This document shows, in pieces, positions 1 to 5,370 of a stretch of DNA of 5,370 nucleotides (position 1 is the first letter of the stretch; each line of letters opens with the position of its first letter). The translations under genes were made by a program, and so were the position numbers. The stretch lies in the NCBI GenBank assembly GCA_903908015.1, contig CAIVQI010000371.1, positions 1-5,370 on the forward strand, written 5' to 3'. The notes below the pieces were generated by a model. The model searched no databases, had not been told where the DNA came from, and saw only the letters and a list, made by a program, of their open reading frames with translations. This DNA comes from an uncultured Bacteroidota bacterium (GTDB lineage: Bacteria > Bacteroidota > Bacteroidia > UBA7662).

Positions 1-261
1 CAAATCAGTATTGATGTAAACAAAGTTATCGGTCCAAATTGAAGGTGAAGGCCATATTTTGGTGTCAGAAAAATCATCAACGAGGGGAAGGTTAATGGTG
101 TCGAGGCTGTATGTAAGCCGTTGCAGGGTGCCAAAATTCTGTAGTGCCTTTAATGACGTGATAGGGGTTGTATGTTCTTGGGCTTGGAGGGGTAATGCAA
201 TAAAAACCAAGGCTGACAAGAAGAACAGTCTCAACAGAAGTTTTGAACCCACACTGTGCAT
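1..261 (-). CDS. Secreted protein, probable type IX secretion cargo (N-terminal part, runs off the window)
   Basis: The reading frame is open from an ATG at 261 down to base 1, giving 87 residues with no stop, so only the N-terminus is present. Residues 1-27 look like a Sec signal peptide: a Lys/Arg-containing start, a hydrophobic core (LFFLSALVFIALPL, residues 12-25) and a likely cleavage after Ala27 (LQA|QE). The mature start contains LPLVDDFSD (residues 58-66) followed by a Trp-rich stretch (IWPSPSIWTDNFVYIN, 69-84). From memory this 'DDFS...W.D..V.(I/V)N' pattern is common at the start of large Bacteroidota surface proteins that end in a type IX sorting domain; the C-terminus needed to confirm this is outside the window. 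The gene starts 22 nt after the PASTA gene, so it is probably last or late in the operon. There is no Shine-Dalgarno at normal spacing; a GAGGA lies about 20 nt upstream, too far to count. Gene and export are well supported; the function is unknown. Confidence 0.8.
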   Translation of the reverse strand, partial: MHSVGSKLLLRLFFLSALVFIALPLQAQEHTTPITSLKALQNFGTLQRLTYSLDTINLPLVDDFSDTKIWPSPSIWTDNFVYINTDL

Positions 262-283
262 GAATTTATTTTTAAAATATCCT

Positions 284-1045
284 CTATTCGGGAGCGATCC
301 AAACATCGATGGGTGTTAGGGTTCTGATCAGTTCATCTGAATTGGATTCTGGAAATTGGCGCACAATGAACGCCCGATCAGCTGGTGATATTGTGGTCTC
401 CTCGATGATTTGTCCCAAAAACAATCCGTTTTCATGCAACAACATACGGGCCTCATCGACGTTCAGTCCGACCAGTTCTGGTATGGGAATCAAGGAATCA
501 GGCACACTCATTCCCACTTCTAAATCGAGTTTGGTGCCTTTTGCTACTAGGGTTCCCATGGCCATGCTGCGGCCTTGAAGTCGCACATCCAACACTACAT
601 TGTGGGCAATGTCTGGCCGCGTGGAGATGTCTCCTACTTGCAGTCCCAGTCTTTTCAGGTCCATCGTGGCTTTTCGAAGACTAACATCGACCAAATTGGG
701 CAATCGAACCATGGGCACTTCACCGGACACTATGCTGAGGTAAACGGTCCTGCCCTCTTTTACTTCACTGTTTTCGGCTGGGTCTTGCAGGCAGACAGAC
801 CCTGGAATCGCGCCTTCTACGTACAAAGTATCATGGATTATGCCGACTAATCCTAAGGCCTCGAGCTGTTGTAAGGCGAGGGTTGCGTCGACTCCAGCGA
901 GGCGAGGCATCACCACGGCTTGTCCGTGTCGGGTAAATGCATCAATGCCTTTGTCGAGGACAAAAAGAAAAAACAAGCCCGTTAAGCCCATCAATGCGAT
1001 GTGCCGCGCCCATGCTGGGAATTTAGGCGAATGTCCCAGATTCAT
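284..1045 (-). CDS. Membrane-anchored protein with three PASTA domains
   Basis: This 253-aa protein has a short cytoplasmic N-terminus with Lys8 and Arg14, one membrane segment (about residues 16-35, IALMGLTGLFFLFVL) and then three PASTA repeats at about 44-105, 112-178 and 187-251. Each repeat opens with the usual (M/L/I)P.L.G/D pattern (MPRLAGVDA, LPNLVDVSL, IPELVGLNV), continues with a helix (A...L...GL) and ends in a hydrophobic strand (VYLSIVSG, LDLEVGM, IDVWIAP). Known: PASTA domains occur in penicillin-binding proteins and Ser/Thr kinases and several bind peptidoglycan. This protein has neither a kinase nor a transpeptidase domain, so it is most likely a periplasmic wall-associated or scaffold protein anchored in the inner membrane. 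Its ATG overlaps the stop of the upstream ligase gene as ATGA, which indicates translational coupling. As I recall, Bacteroidota often place an rluD-type pseudouridine synthase next to this PASTA gene; none is present between the two genes here. The substrate is not known. Confidence 0.9.
   Translation of the reverse strand: MNLGHSPKFPAWARHIALMGLTGLFFLFVLDKGIDAFTRHGQAVVMPRLAGVDATLALQQLEALGLVGIIHDTLYVEGAIPGSVCLQDPAENSEVKEGRTVYLSIVSGEVPMVRLPNLVDVSLRKATMDLKRLGLQVGDISTRPDIAHNVVLDVRLQGRSMAMGTLVAKGTKLDLEVGMSVPDSLIPIPELVGLNVDEARMLLHENGLFLGQIIEETTISPADRAFIVRQFPESNSDELIRTLTPIDVWIAPE
1042..1045 (-). other. ATGA stop/start overlap between ligase and PASTA genes
   Basis: On the minus strand the four bases ATGA hold the start of the PASTA gene (ATG) and the stop of the ligase gene (TGA). 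Such an overlap usually lets ribosomes that finish the first gene restart on the second. The PASTA gene has no recognisable Shine-Dalgarno sequence upstream, which fits reinitiation or leaderless-type recognition. Confidence 0.85.
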
Positions 1046-3864
1046 GTGAGTGCAACTTTAGGAACTCTCTTTCGGCCCTCCACCAATATCTGCTGGATGA
1101 ATTCATCAGGCCTATATCCTTGAAGGGCACTTTGGTGAAAAATACAGGTGGCGGGTGTCATGCCTGGGAGTGAATTTACTTCAATTATCCATACTTCCAC
1201 CTCGGGGCCCGAGGTATGTTCAAAGATGCGTACGAATGCATCAATTCTGCAGTAGCCACGCACCTGAAGGATGCGCGCCACTTGTTCGAAAACCAGCTTA
1301 ACCTGATGGCTTATTTGCTCTCGCTCGATGGGGTTGGTTGAAAAACGTGCCGGGGTAATGTTCTGCCCTTCTCCTGCCAAAAATTTCTCCTCAAGGCTGA
1401 GGATGCCCTTCCCAGCCAAACTTTCACTGGGCTCAAATACTTCATAGGATGTCGTCCCATTTTCCTCGAGGTGGATGAGCATTCCTCCGGTCACCTCAAG
1501 GAAGCGGTCGGCTGCTCCTTGTTCGATGCATGCTTCTATCAGAACCCGATCGCGGGCCTCCGCAGGATGTTGTTGCCCATTTTCATCAACTGAACGCACC
1601 AAATTGGAGGATAGATAAGCGACAAGGTCGTGAATGCTATCGATTCGCGCAACACCCGAAGAACAGCCATCATCGACCGGTTTGGCGATCAGGGGAATCG
1701 GTATTTCACCAATGATGCTGGCCGCCAATGCTTCAATATCACCGGCCACATTTAAGGCGTTCGTGTCGACCAATCGCGCTTTTGCGACCTTAATTCCGTG
1801 CGTTTCAAGCAACCTGTTGGTGCGGAATTTGTCGATTGTGAGCGCGGAAGATTCTGGTCCAGATCCATTGTATGAAAGTCCTACCTCCTCGAGCGCCCTT
1901 TGAAGGGTCCCATCTTCACCCGGGCGCCCGTGAAGCGCAATAAATACCTGCTGAACCCTTCCGGCCAGTTCCTTGAGGTCAATTTCTCTTGGTGCTGTGA
2001 TGGGCCTGCAGCCTAAAAGTTTGGCGATTTTGGCGCAACGTTCACGGGTCTCAATAACCATTGGATGTTCTGCATAATTGGCTAATTTCCCTGCAATATC
2101 ATCTGCGTGGTCTTTTAAATGCAGGTTGATGGGGATTTCGAACAAACGAAATTGCTCATTGTTGCCCGTTAAAAAGAGGCTAATCGGATCGAATATGCCG
2201 GATGAACTGAGTTTTTCATAGACATTCCTCCCCGACTCCACAGAAATGTGGCGTTCTGAAGAGCTTCCTCCCATAATGACCGCTATAGGGTCTTTTTCAA
2301 TCACACTATTTTGGGATGATTGAAGCAGTAATTGTAGCTTCCTAAAGGTGGAATGCGATTTTATGTTGACTGAAGGTGCCGTTAGGGCTTTTGATGTATT
2401 AAGTTGCCATTCCTCAGGATCTGCAGAGCGCCGTAAGGACGCATAAACTATGTAGGTTAAAAATTGACTGGGATTCATGCCTACTTCTGCCGCTTGATGG
2501 AAAAAGAAGGATGAGGGCATCATGCCTGAAGTGGTGTTTGGGTCGTTGAGATAAACCGTTCCGTCTTGGTTTATGAAACCATCTATACGGGCATAAACCT
2601 CAAATCCCAGCAAGGTGTAAAGGCTTTCGCAAGCGTTTTGGATACGCCTGATTTGATGGTCGGGCAGGTCGATGGGCGTGGTTTTTCGGGCCTGACCAGG
2701 CAGGTATTTGGCTCGGTAATCGTAGAATGTAGCGGACGTAGAATTTGGCTCAAGCCCGTTGTGCGAACTAGAATCAGGAAAATCATTGTGTAGATGAACT
2801 CCAGTTGGGGGCAAAGCAATGGGATCTCCAGTCTCAGATTCAATAACAATACAGGAAAACTCATCGCCCGTTAAAAATGACTCGCCCAAGACCACTGATT
2901 CGTGGTCGAGTGAATCGAAATAGACCGAATTCAACGTCGAATCATTCCCCAAATGTTGGTTAAGCCAGTCGACCAACTCAAGGGCATTATAGCATACACG
3001 ACCATCGGAGCCCCTTGCTGGTAGTCCAATGCCACTTTTCGGGTCAGCCCACTCTTCAGCCAGTAGCATTTTTTGCTGGTCCGAAAAGGTAGTCCATTCT
3101 TTGCTCGTAACAACACGCCTAAAAAATGCCTTGTCTAGAGCAGCATAAAATGATTCAGGGTCCTCTGTACTGAGGACGCTCATTCCAATCGAGCTGCCCT
3201 GGTTTGCTGGCTTGATCACCATGGGGAAGCCCATTGTTTCGCTCCATGTATGGAACAAATCAAGGCGATCTTGATGTTCGCTTACAACCCAGGTCCGTCG
3301 GTCGATCGAACAGAAGGTAGGAACAGGCAAACCCATTTGTTTCATGATTCTTCGCTGGGCAAGCTTGTTCATGCCAAGGGCTGATGCACCGATCCCCGAT
3401 CCAGTGTAAGGAATGCCATGGTACTCAAGGAGGCCCTGGATTCTTCCGTCTTCTCCATTTTTGCCATGAAGAGCGAGGAAAGCCAGGTCAATCTTATCCC
3501 GAAGCTCATCCCAGCGAACAGTATTCCCCAGCATGGAGCGCCATTGTGCGGCTTTCGAGGGCTCCATAGGACCTAATTGTTCAGCATAAAAGGCATGTGC
3601 ACCGGCTTGAGAATGCTTCGGATAAAGGCTGGAATCCGGATAAAAATCACGAATCGACCCCTTGTAGATCCATTTCCAATCAATAAACACCGGTTCGCCA
3701 ATGGAATCGACGAATATAGGGATGACTTCAAACAGTGATTTATCTAGATTGTCGACAACAGTACGACCTCCTGCAAATGAAACTTCCCGCTCGCGGCTGT
3801 TTCCCCCCATCAATACCCCGATCCGTATTCGATCGTTGGATTCGCCTCGATTAGGATTAGTCAA
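1042..3864 (-). CDS. Tandem fusion of two D-alanine--D-alanine ligase-like ATP-grasp units
   Basis: Known: Ddl joins two D-alanines with ATP for peptidoglycan and is usually about 300-370 aa. This 940-aa protein contains the family pattern twice. Unit 1 (about residues 12-490) has MGGNSREREVS (19-29), ALHGKNGEDG (131-140), YTGSG (153-157), KPANQGSSIGMS (218-229), FYDYRAKY (380-387), RIDGF (426-430) and NDPNTTSGM (440-448). A linker of about 490-523 leads to unit 2, with MGGSSSERHIS (531-541), ALHGRPGEDG (643-652), YNGSG (665-669), KPVDDGCSSG (728-737), LEEKFL (824-829), RIDAF (873-877) and EVNSLPGM (895-902). By eye alignment to E. coli DdlB, unit 1 keeps the Glu15/Ser150/Tyr216 triad (Glu25, Ser224, Tyr387) but has Asp441 for metal ligand Glu270. 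Unit 2 keeps Glu537, Arg873, Glu895 and Asn897 but has Cys734 and Phe828 for Ser150 and Tyr216. The start is a TTG overlapping the ferredoxin stop; the next starts (TTG/ATG at residues 18-19) would delete the first strand, so TTG is preferred. No frameshift is seen. Family is certain; activity and specificity of each unit are not. Confidence 0.93.
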   Translation of the reverse strand: MTNPNRGESNDRIRIGVLMGGNSREREVSFAGGRTVVDNLDKSLFEVIPIFVDSIGEPVFIDWKWIYKGSIRDFYPDSSLYPKHSQAGAHAFYAEQLGPMEPSKAAQWRSMLGNTVRWDELRDKIDLAFLALHGKNGEDGRIQGLLEYHGIPYTGSGIGASALGMNKLAQRRIMKQMGLPVPTFCSIDRRTWVVSEHQDRLDLFHTWSETMGFPMVIKPANQGSSIGMSVLSTEDPESFYAALDKAFFRRVVTSKEWTTFSDQQKMLLAEEWADPKSGIGLPARGSDGRVCYNALELVDWLNQHLGNDSTLNSVYFDSLDHESVVLGESFLTGDEFSCIVIESETGDPIALPPTGVHLHNDFPDSSSHNGLEPNSTSATFYDYRAKYLPGQARKTTPIDLPDHQIRRIQNACESLYTLLGFEVYARIDGFINQDGTVYLNDPNTTSGMMPSSFFFHQAAEVGMNPSQFLTYIVYASLRRSADPEEWQLNTSKALTAPSVNIKSHSTFRKLQLLLQSSQNSVIEKDPIAVIMGGSSSERHISVESGRNVYEKLSSSGIFDPISLFLTGNNEQFRLFEIPINLHLKDHADDIAGKLANYAEHPMVIETRERCAKIAKLLGCRPITAPREIDLKELAGRVQQVFIALHGRPGEDGTLQRALEEVGLSYNGSGPESSALTIDKFRTNRLLETHGIKVAKARLVDTNALNVAGDIEALAASIIGEIPIPLIAKPVDDGCSSGVARIDSIHDLVAYLSSNLVRSVDENGQQHPAEARDRVLIEACIEQGAADRFLEVTGGMLIHLEENGTTSYEVFEPSESLAGKGILSLEEKFLAGEGQNITPARFSTNPIEREQISHQVKLVFEQVARILQVRGYCRIDAFVRIFEHTSGPEVEVWIIEVNSLPGMTPATCIFHQSALQGYRPDEFIQQILVEGRKRVPKVALT
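3857..3864 (-). other. 8-nt overlap: ferredoxin stop within the TTG start region of the ligase fusion
   Basis: The minus-strand sequence TTGACTAA contains the proposed TTG start of the ligase fusion and the TAA stop of the ferredoxin in another frame. No ATG or GTG in the ligase frame lies close upstream, and no Shine-Dalgarno sequence is visible. The overlap suggests that the two genes are cotranscribed and coupled in translation. The exact start is the least certain boundary in the operon. Confidence 0.6.
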
Positions 3865-4207
3865 GGTGCAAATGGGCTTTACGCTGAAGCAGCAATTCCT
3901 GCGATTCTCTTCGGTCTGGATCGGGAACGCAACAATCGACCGGACAAACAGCCGCGCACTGTGGTTCCTCGTGGAATCCCACGCACTCGGTACATTTGTC
4001 GGGCACTATATAATATATGTCGTCAGATATCGGGGCTCTGCGTTCGTCGGCCTCGTGCGATTGGCCAGCACTATCGGTAAAATGGCCCCGAACGCCCGTA
4101 CCGTCTGCATAGGACCAATCAACCCCACCCTCGTAGATGGCGTGGTTGGGGCATTCCGGCTCACAGGCTCCGCAGTTGATGCATTCATCGGTAATGATTA
4201 TGGCCAT
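3857..4207 (-). CDS. 2[4Fe-4S] ferredoxin (4Fe-4S dicluster protein)
   Basis: This 116-aa protein is a small soluble electron carrier. The first cluster motif is C9-x2-C12-x2-C15-x3-C19-P. The second is C72-x2-C75-x8-C84-x3-C88-P, the 8-residue spacing typical of Allochromatium-type ferredoxins, whose two clusters have unusually low and unequal potentials (known for the family). Two more cysteines, C92 and C93, follow directly. Between the motifs is a segment of about 50 residues (20-71) that includes VDWSYADGTGVRG and ISDDIYYIVPDKC. I recall this long form as the usual one in Bacteroidota, so I do not read it as an abnormal insertion. The start is ATG at 4207, just before the conserved MAIIITDECINCGAC. 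It is the first gene of the minus-strand operon, runs 8 nt into the ligase gene and is divergent from the acyl-CoA reductase gene. Its redox partner is unknown; supplying the reductase or an unrelated enzyme are both possible. Confidence 0.95.
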   Translation of the reverse strand: MAIIITDECINCGACEPECPNHAIYEGGVDWSYADGTGVRGHFTDSAGQSHEADERRAPISDDIYYIVPDKCTECVGFHEEPQCAAVCPVDCCVPDPDRRESQELLLQRKAHLHLD

Positions 4208-4333
4208 CCAGTGTTTGGGGGTTTAGCAGTGCAAAATTCGTGCTCATTTCAATTCAATCAGCCTTCGATAAACAAAAATGAAGTTAATTTATGAATTCAG
4301 GTGGGCTATGGCTAGTTTTGGCACCAAATATTT
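4208..4333. promoter_or_regulatory. Divergent intergenic region, presumed to hold promoters for both transcription units
   Basis: This AT-rich 126-bp stretch separates two outward-facing genes, so it must contain promoters for both directions unless the ferredoxin operon starts elsewhere. Measured against the Bacteroidota -7 consensus TAnnTTTG, a perfect match lies on the plus strand at 4313-4320 (TAGTTTTG), but it is only 13 nt from the TTG start of the reductase gene. A one-mismatch match lies on the minus strand at 4239-4232 (GAATTTTG). Neither has a convincing -33 TTTG box, so both sites are tentative. No clear operator palindrome or riboswitch was seen. Short ATG-started frames at 4291 and 4308 stop within about 75 nt and match nothing I recognise. 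Confidence 0.35.
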
Positions 4334-5359
4334 TTGAAAACAATTTTCATCTTGAATCCATTTGACATTCTGTCCTGCGTTCGTGATGCGCTCAATGAAG
4401 CGGGTGACCCCGCCAATCGGGATCAACTCTATTCAAAGGCCATTGCCGCCAATCCATGGTTCACCTTCAATGAAATTGAGCGGGCGCGCTTAGGTTGGCT
4501 TGCAGCATTGGAAAGACATGCTGTAGATTATTGGATTGGCGGTGTTTGCATGGCCCAAAATCCTCGGCGCGTGGGTTTGGTCTTGCCCGGCAATATTCCA
4601 TGGGTCGGCTTGCATGATGTCTTGTCTGTCTTGGTGACTGGTCATAGGGCTATGGTGAAATGTTCGAGCGACGATTCAGTCCTGATGTCGTATGTGATGG
4701 AACGTTTGAAGGCATCATCACTTCTGATGGAAGGTCAGCTTGAAGTGGTGGACCGACTCATCAAACCTGAAGCGGTAGTGGCCACTGGAAGCAACAACAG
4801 CAGTCGTTATTTTTATCACTATTTCTCACATATTCCCCACATTATCCGCAAAAGCAGAACTTCTATAGCGTACATCTCTAAAAATTGCAGTGATGAAGAA
4901 CTGATGCAGCTCTCGGATGATGTATTCTCATACTTTGGTTTAGGGTGCCGCAATGTGCGCCATCTGATGCTGGAGGATGGTTTTTCCTTGGATCGGCTGC
5001 TCCAGATCTGGAAGGAACGAGCCAACAGTTGCCTGGTACATTCCAGATATGCAAATAATTTCGATTTCCAATTGGCCTTGCATATGATGAACAAGGTGCC
5101 TCATCAGTTTGTGCCCGGACTCATCTTAAGGCGTGATGATGCGCTGTTTAGTGCGTTAAGTGTTGTCACATGGCAATATTACGCTGACCAATCGGAGGTG
5201 GTTCATCGGCTGGAATCGCTGCGCGACCAGTGGCAATGCGTCGTCGGACCGGTAGAAGGCATAAGCGGTGCCTTGAATTATGGACATAGTCAGTCGCCTG
5301 CACTTTGGGATTATGCCGATGGAATAAATACCCTCGAATTTCTGCGTTCGTTGGTTTGA
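4334..5359 (+). CDS. Acyl-CoA reductase (LuxC-like family)
   Basis: This 341-aa protein resembles the LuxC-like acyl-CoA reductases (aldehyde-dehydrogenase fold), which reduce a fatty acyl-CoA or acyl-enzyme to an aldehyde with NAD(P)H. Visible landmarks are NPWF (40-43), LPGNIPWVGLHD (84-95), GHRAMVKCSS (103-112), ATGSNNSSRYF (150-160), IIRKSRTSIA (170-179), FGLGCRNVR (201-209, with Cys205 the likely catalytic thiol) and the C-terminal DYADGINTLEFL (326-337). The GSNNS stretch resembles the nucleotide-binding loop of aldehyde dehydrogenases. Length is near what I expect for the Bacteroidota members. The start is uncertain: a TAG stop at 4313 closes the frame upstream, and no ATG or GTG lies between it and the TTG at 4334, so TTG is the best choice and leaves a normal-looking run of about 40 residues before NPWF. 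The gene is divergent from the ferredoxin, a pairing I recall in this phylum. The physiological acyl substrate is unknown. No terminator is visible in the remaining 11 bases. Confidence 0.9.
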   Translation: MKTIFILNPFDILSCVRDALNEAGDPANRDQLYSKAIAANPWFTFNEIERARLGWLAALERHAVDYWIGGVCMAQNPRRVGLVLPGNIPWVGLHDVLSVLVTGHRAMVKCSSDDSVLMSYVMERLKASSLLMEGQLEVVDRLIKPEAVVATGSNNSSRYFYHYFSHIPHIIRKSRTSIAYISKNCSDEELMQLSDDVFSYFGLGCRNVRHLMLEDGFSLDRLLQIWKERANSCLVHSRYANNFDFQLALHMMNKVPHQFVPGLILRRDDALFSALSVVTWQYYADQSEVVHRLESLRDQWQCVVGPVEGISGALNYGHSQSPALWDYADGINTLEFLRSLV

Positions 5360-5370
5360 GTTCATTCATC

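Noticed and set aside
262..283. Gap between the PASTA gene and the secreted protein gene searched for a terminator or promoter
   Set aside because: The 22 nt are AT-rich with no hairpin and are too short for a promoter, so read-through is assumed.
59..319. 86-aa open frame on the plus strand at the left edge
   Set aside because: It is antisense to the secreted protein, whose signal peptide and DDFS motif are far more convincing, and it shows no protein-like features.
2295..2395. Possible separation of the 940-aa protein into two genes at the linker
   Set aside because: The frame is continuous through the linker with no stop, so the fused reading is kept. An internal start cannot be excluded from sequence alone.
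2566..2864. Open frames of 75 and 93 aa on both strands inside the ligase fusion
   Set aside because: They lie wholly inside unit 1 of the ligase around the FYDYRAKY region and are out-of-frame or antisense shadows.
3921..4150. Long spacer between the ferredoxin cluster motifs considered as an unusual insertion
   Set aside because: I recall this spacer, including the DWSYADGT and PISD-IYYIVPDKC segments, as normal in Bacteroidota dicluster ferredoxins of about 116 aa.
3701..4294. 197-aa open frame on the plus strand opposite the ferredoxin and the start of the ligase fusion
   Set aside because: It lies antisense to a ferredoxin with eight correctly spaced cysteines and to the conserved start of the ligase. 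Its own translation has no recognisable motif or family signature.
5156..5369. Two overlapping minus-strand open frames at the right edge
   Set aside because: They are antisense to the conserved C-terminal part of the acyl-CoA reductase (DYADGINTLEFL) and have no recognisable motif, so they are treated as shadows.

Overview
The window looks like chromosomal DNA of a member of the Bacteroidota, probably an environmental one. Four things point there. The minus-strand genes run ferredoxin, D-Ala-D-Ala-ligase-like protein, membrane PASTA protein, secreted protein, a neighbourhood I recall from Bacteroidota genomes. The acyl-CoA reductase has the NPWF, GNIP and FGLGCRNV motifs I associate with that phylum's version. 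The secreted protein carries a 'DDFS...W.D' N-terminus common in large type IX secretion cargo proteins. No start codon has a well-placed Shine-Dalgarno sequence. The phylum is an inference from family recognition; no search was run.

Layout. Positions 4207 to 1, minus strand, read as one tight transcription unit. It starts with a 116-aa dicluster ferredoxin (3857-4207). An 8-nt overlap leads into a 940-aa protein (1042-3864), a 4-nt ATGA overlap into a 253-aa membrane-anchored triple-PASTA protein (284-1045), and a 22-nt gap into the N-terminal 87 residues of a secreted protein that runs off the left edge (1-261). A 126-bp divergent intergenic region (4208-4333) separates this unit from a plus-strand acyl-CoA reductase gene (4334-5359). 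Only 11 bases follow that gene. No RNA gene, mobile element, CRISPR array, long repeat or clear terminator was seen.

How the genes fit together. The ligase-like protein and the PASTA protein make a cell-wall module: a cytoplasmic ATP-grasp enzyme of the family that makes the D-Ala-D-Ala end of the peptidoglycan stem peptide, followed by an inner-membrane protein whose periplasmic PASTA repeats belong to a peptidoglycan-associated family. The ferredoxin and acyl-CoA reductase form a divergent redox pair whose link to cell-wall work is unclear.

The most interesting object is the 940-aa protein. It is two complete D-Ala-D-Ala-ligase-like units fused head to tail, and their active sites have diverged differently. 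Unit 1 keeps the Glu/Ser/Tyr triad but has Asp where a metal-binding Glu is expected. Unit 2 keeps the metal-binding Glu/Asn but has Cys and Phe where the triad Ser and Tyr are expected. This suggests a built-in pseudo-heterodimer with divided roles, or a second ligase with different substrate specificity.
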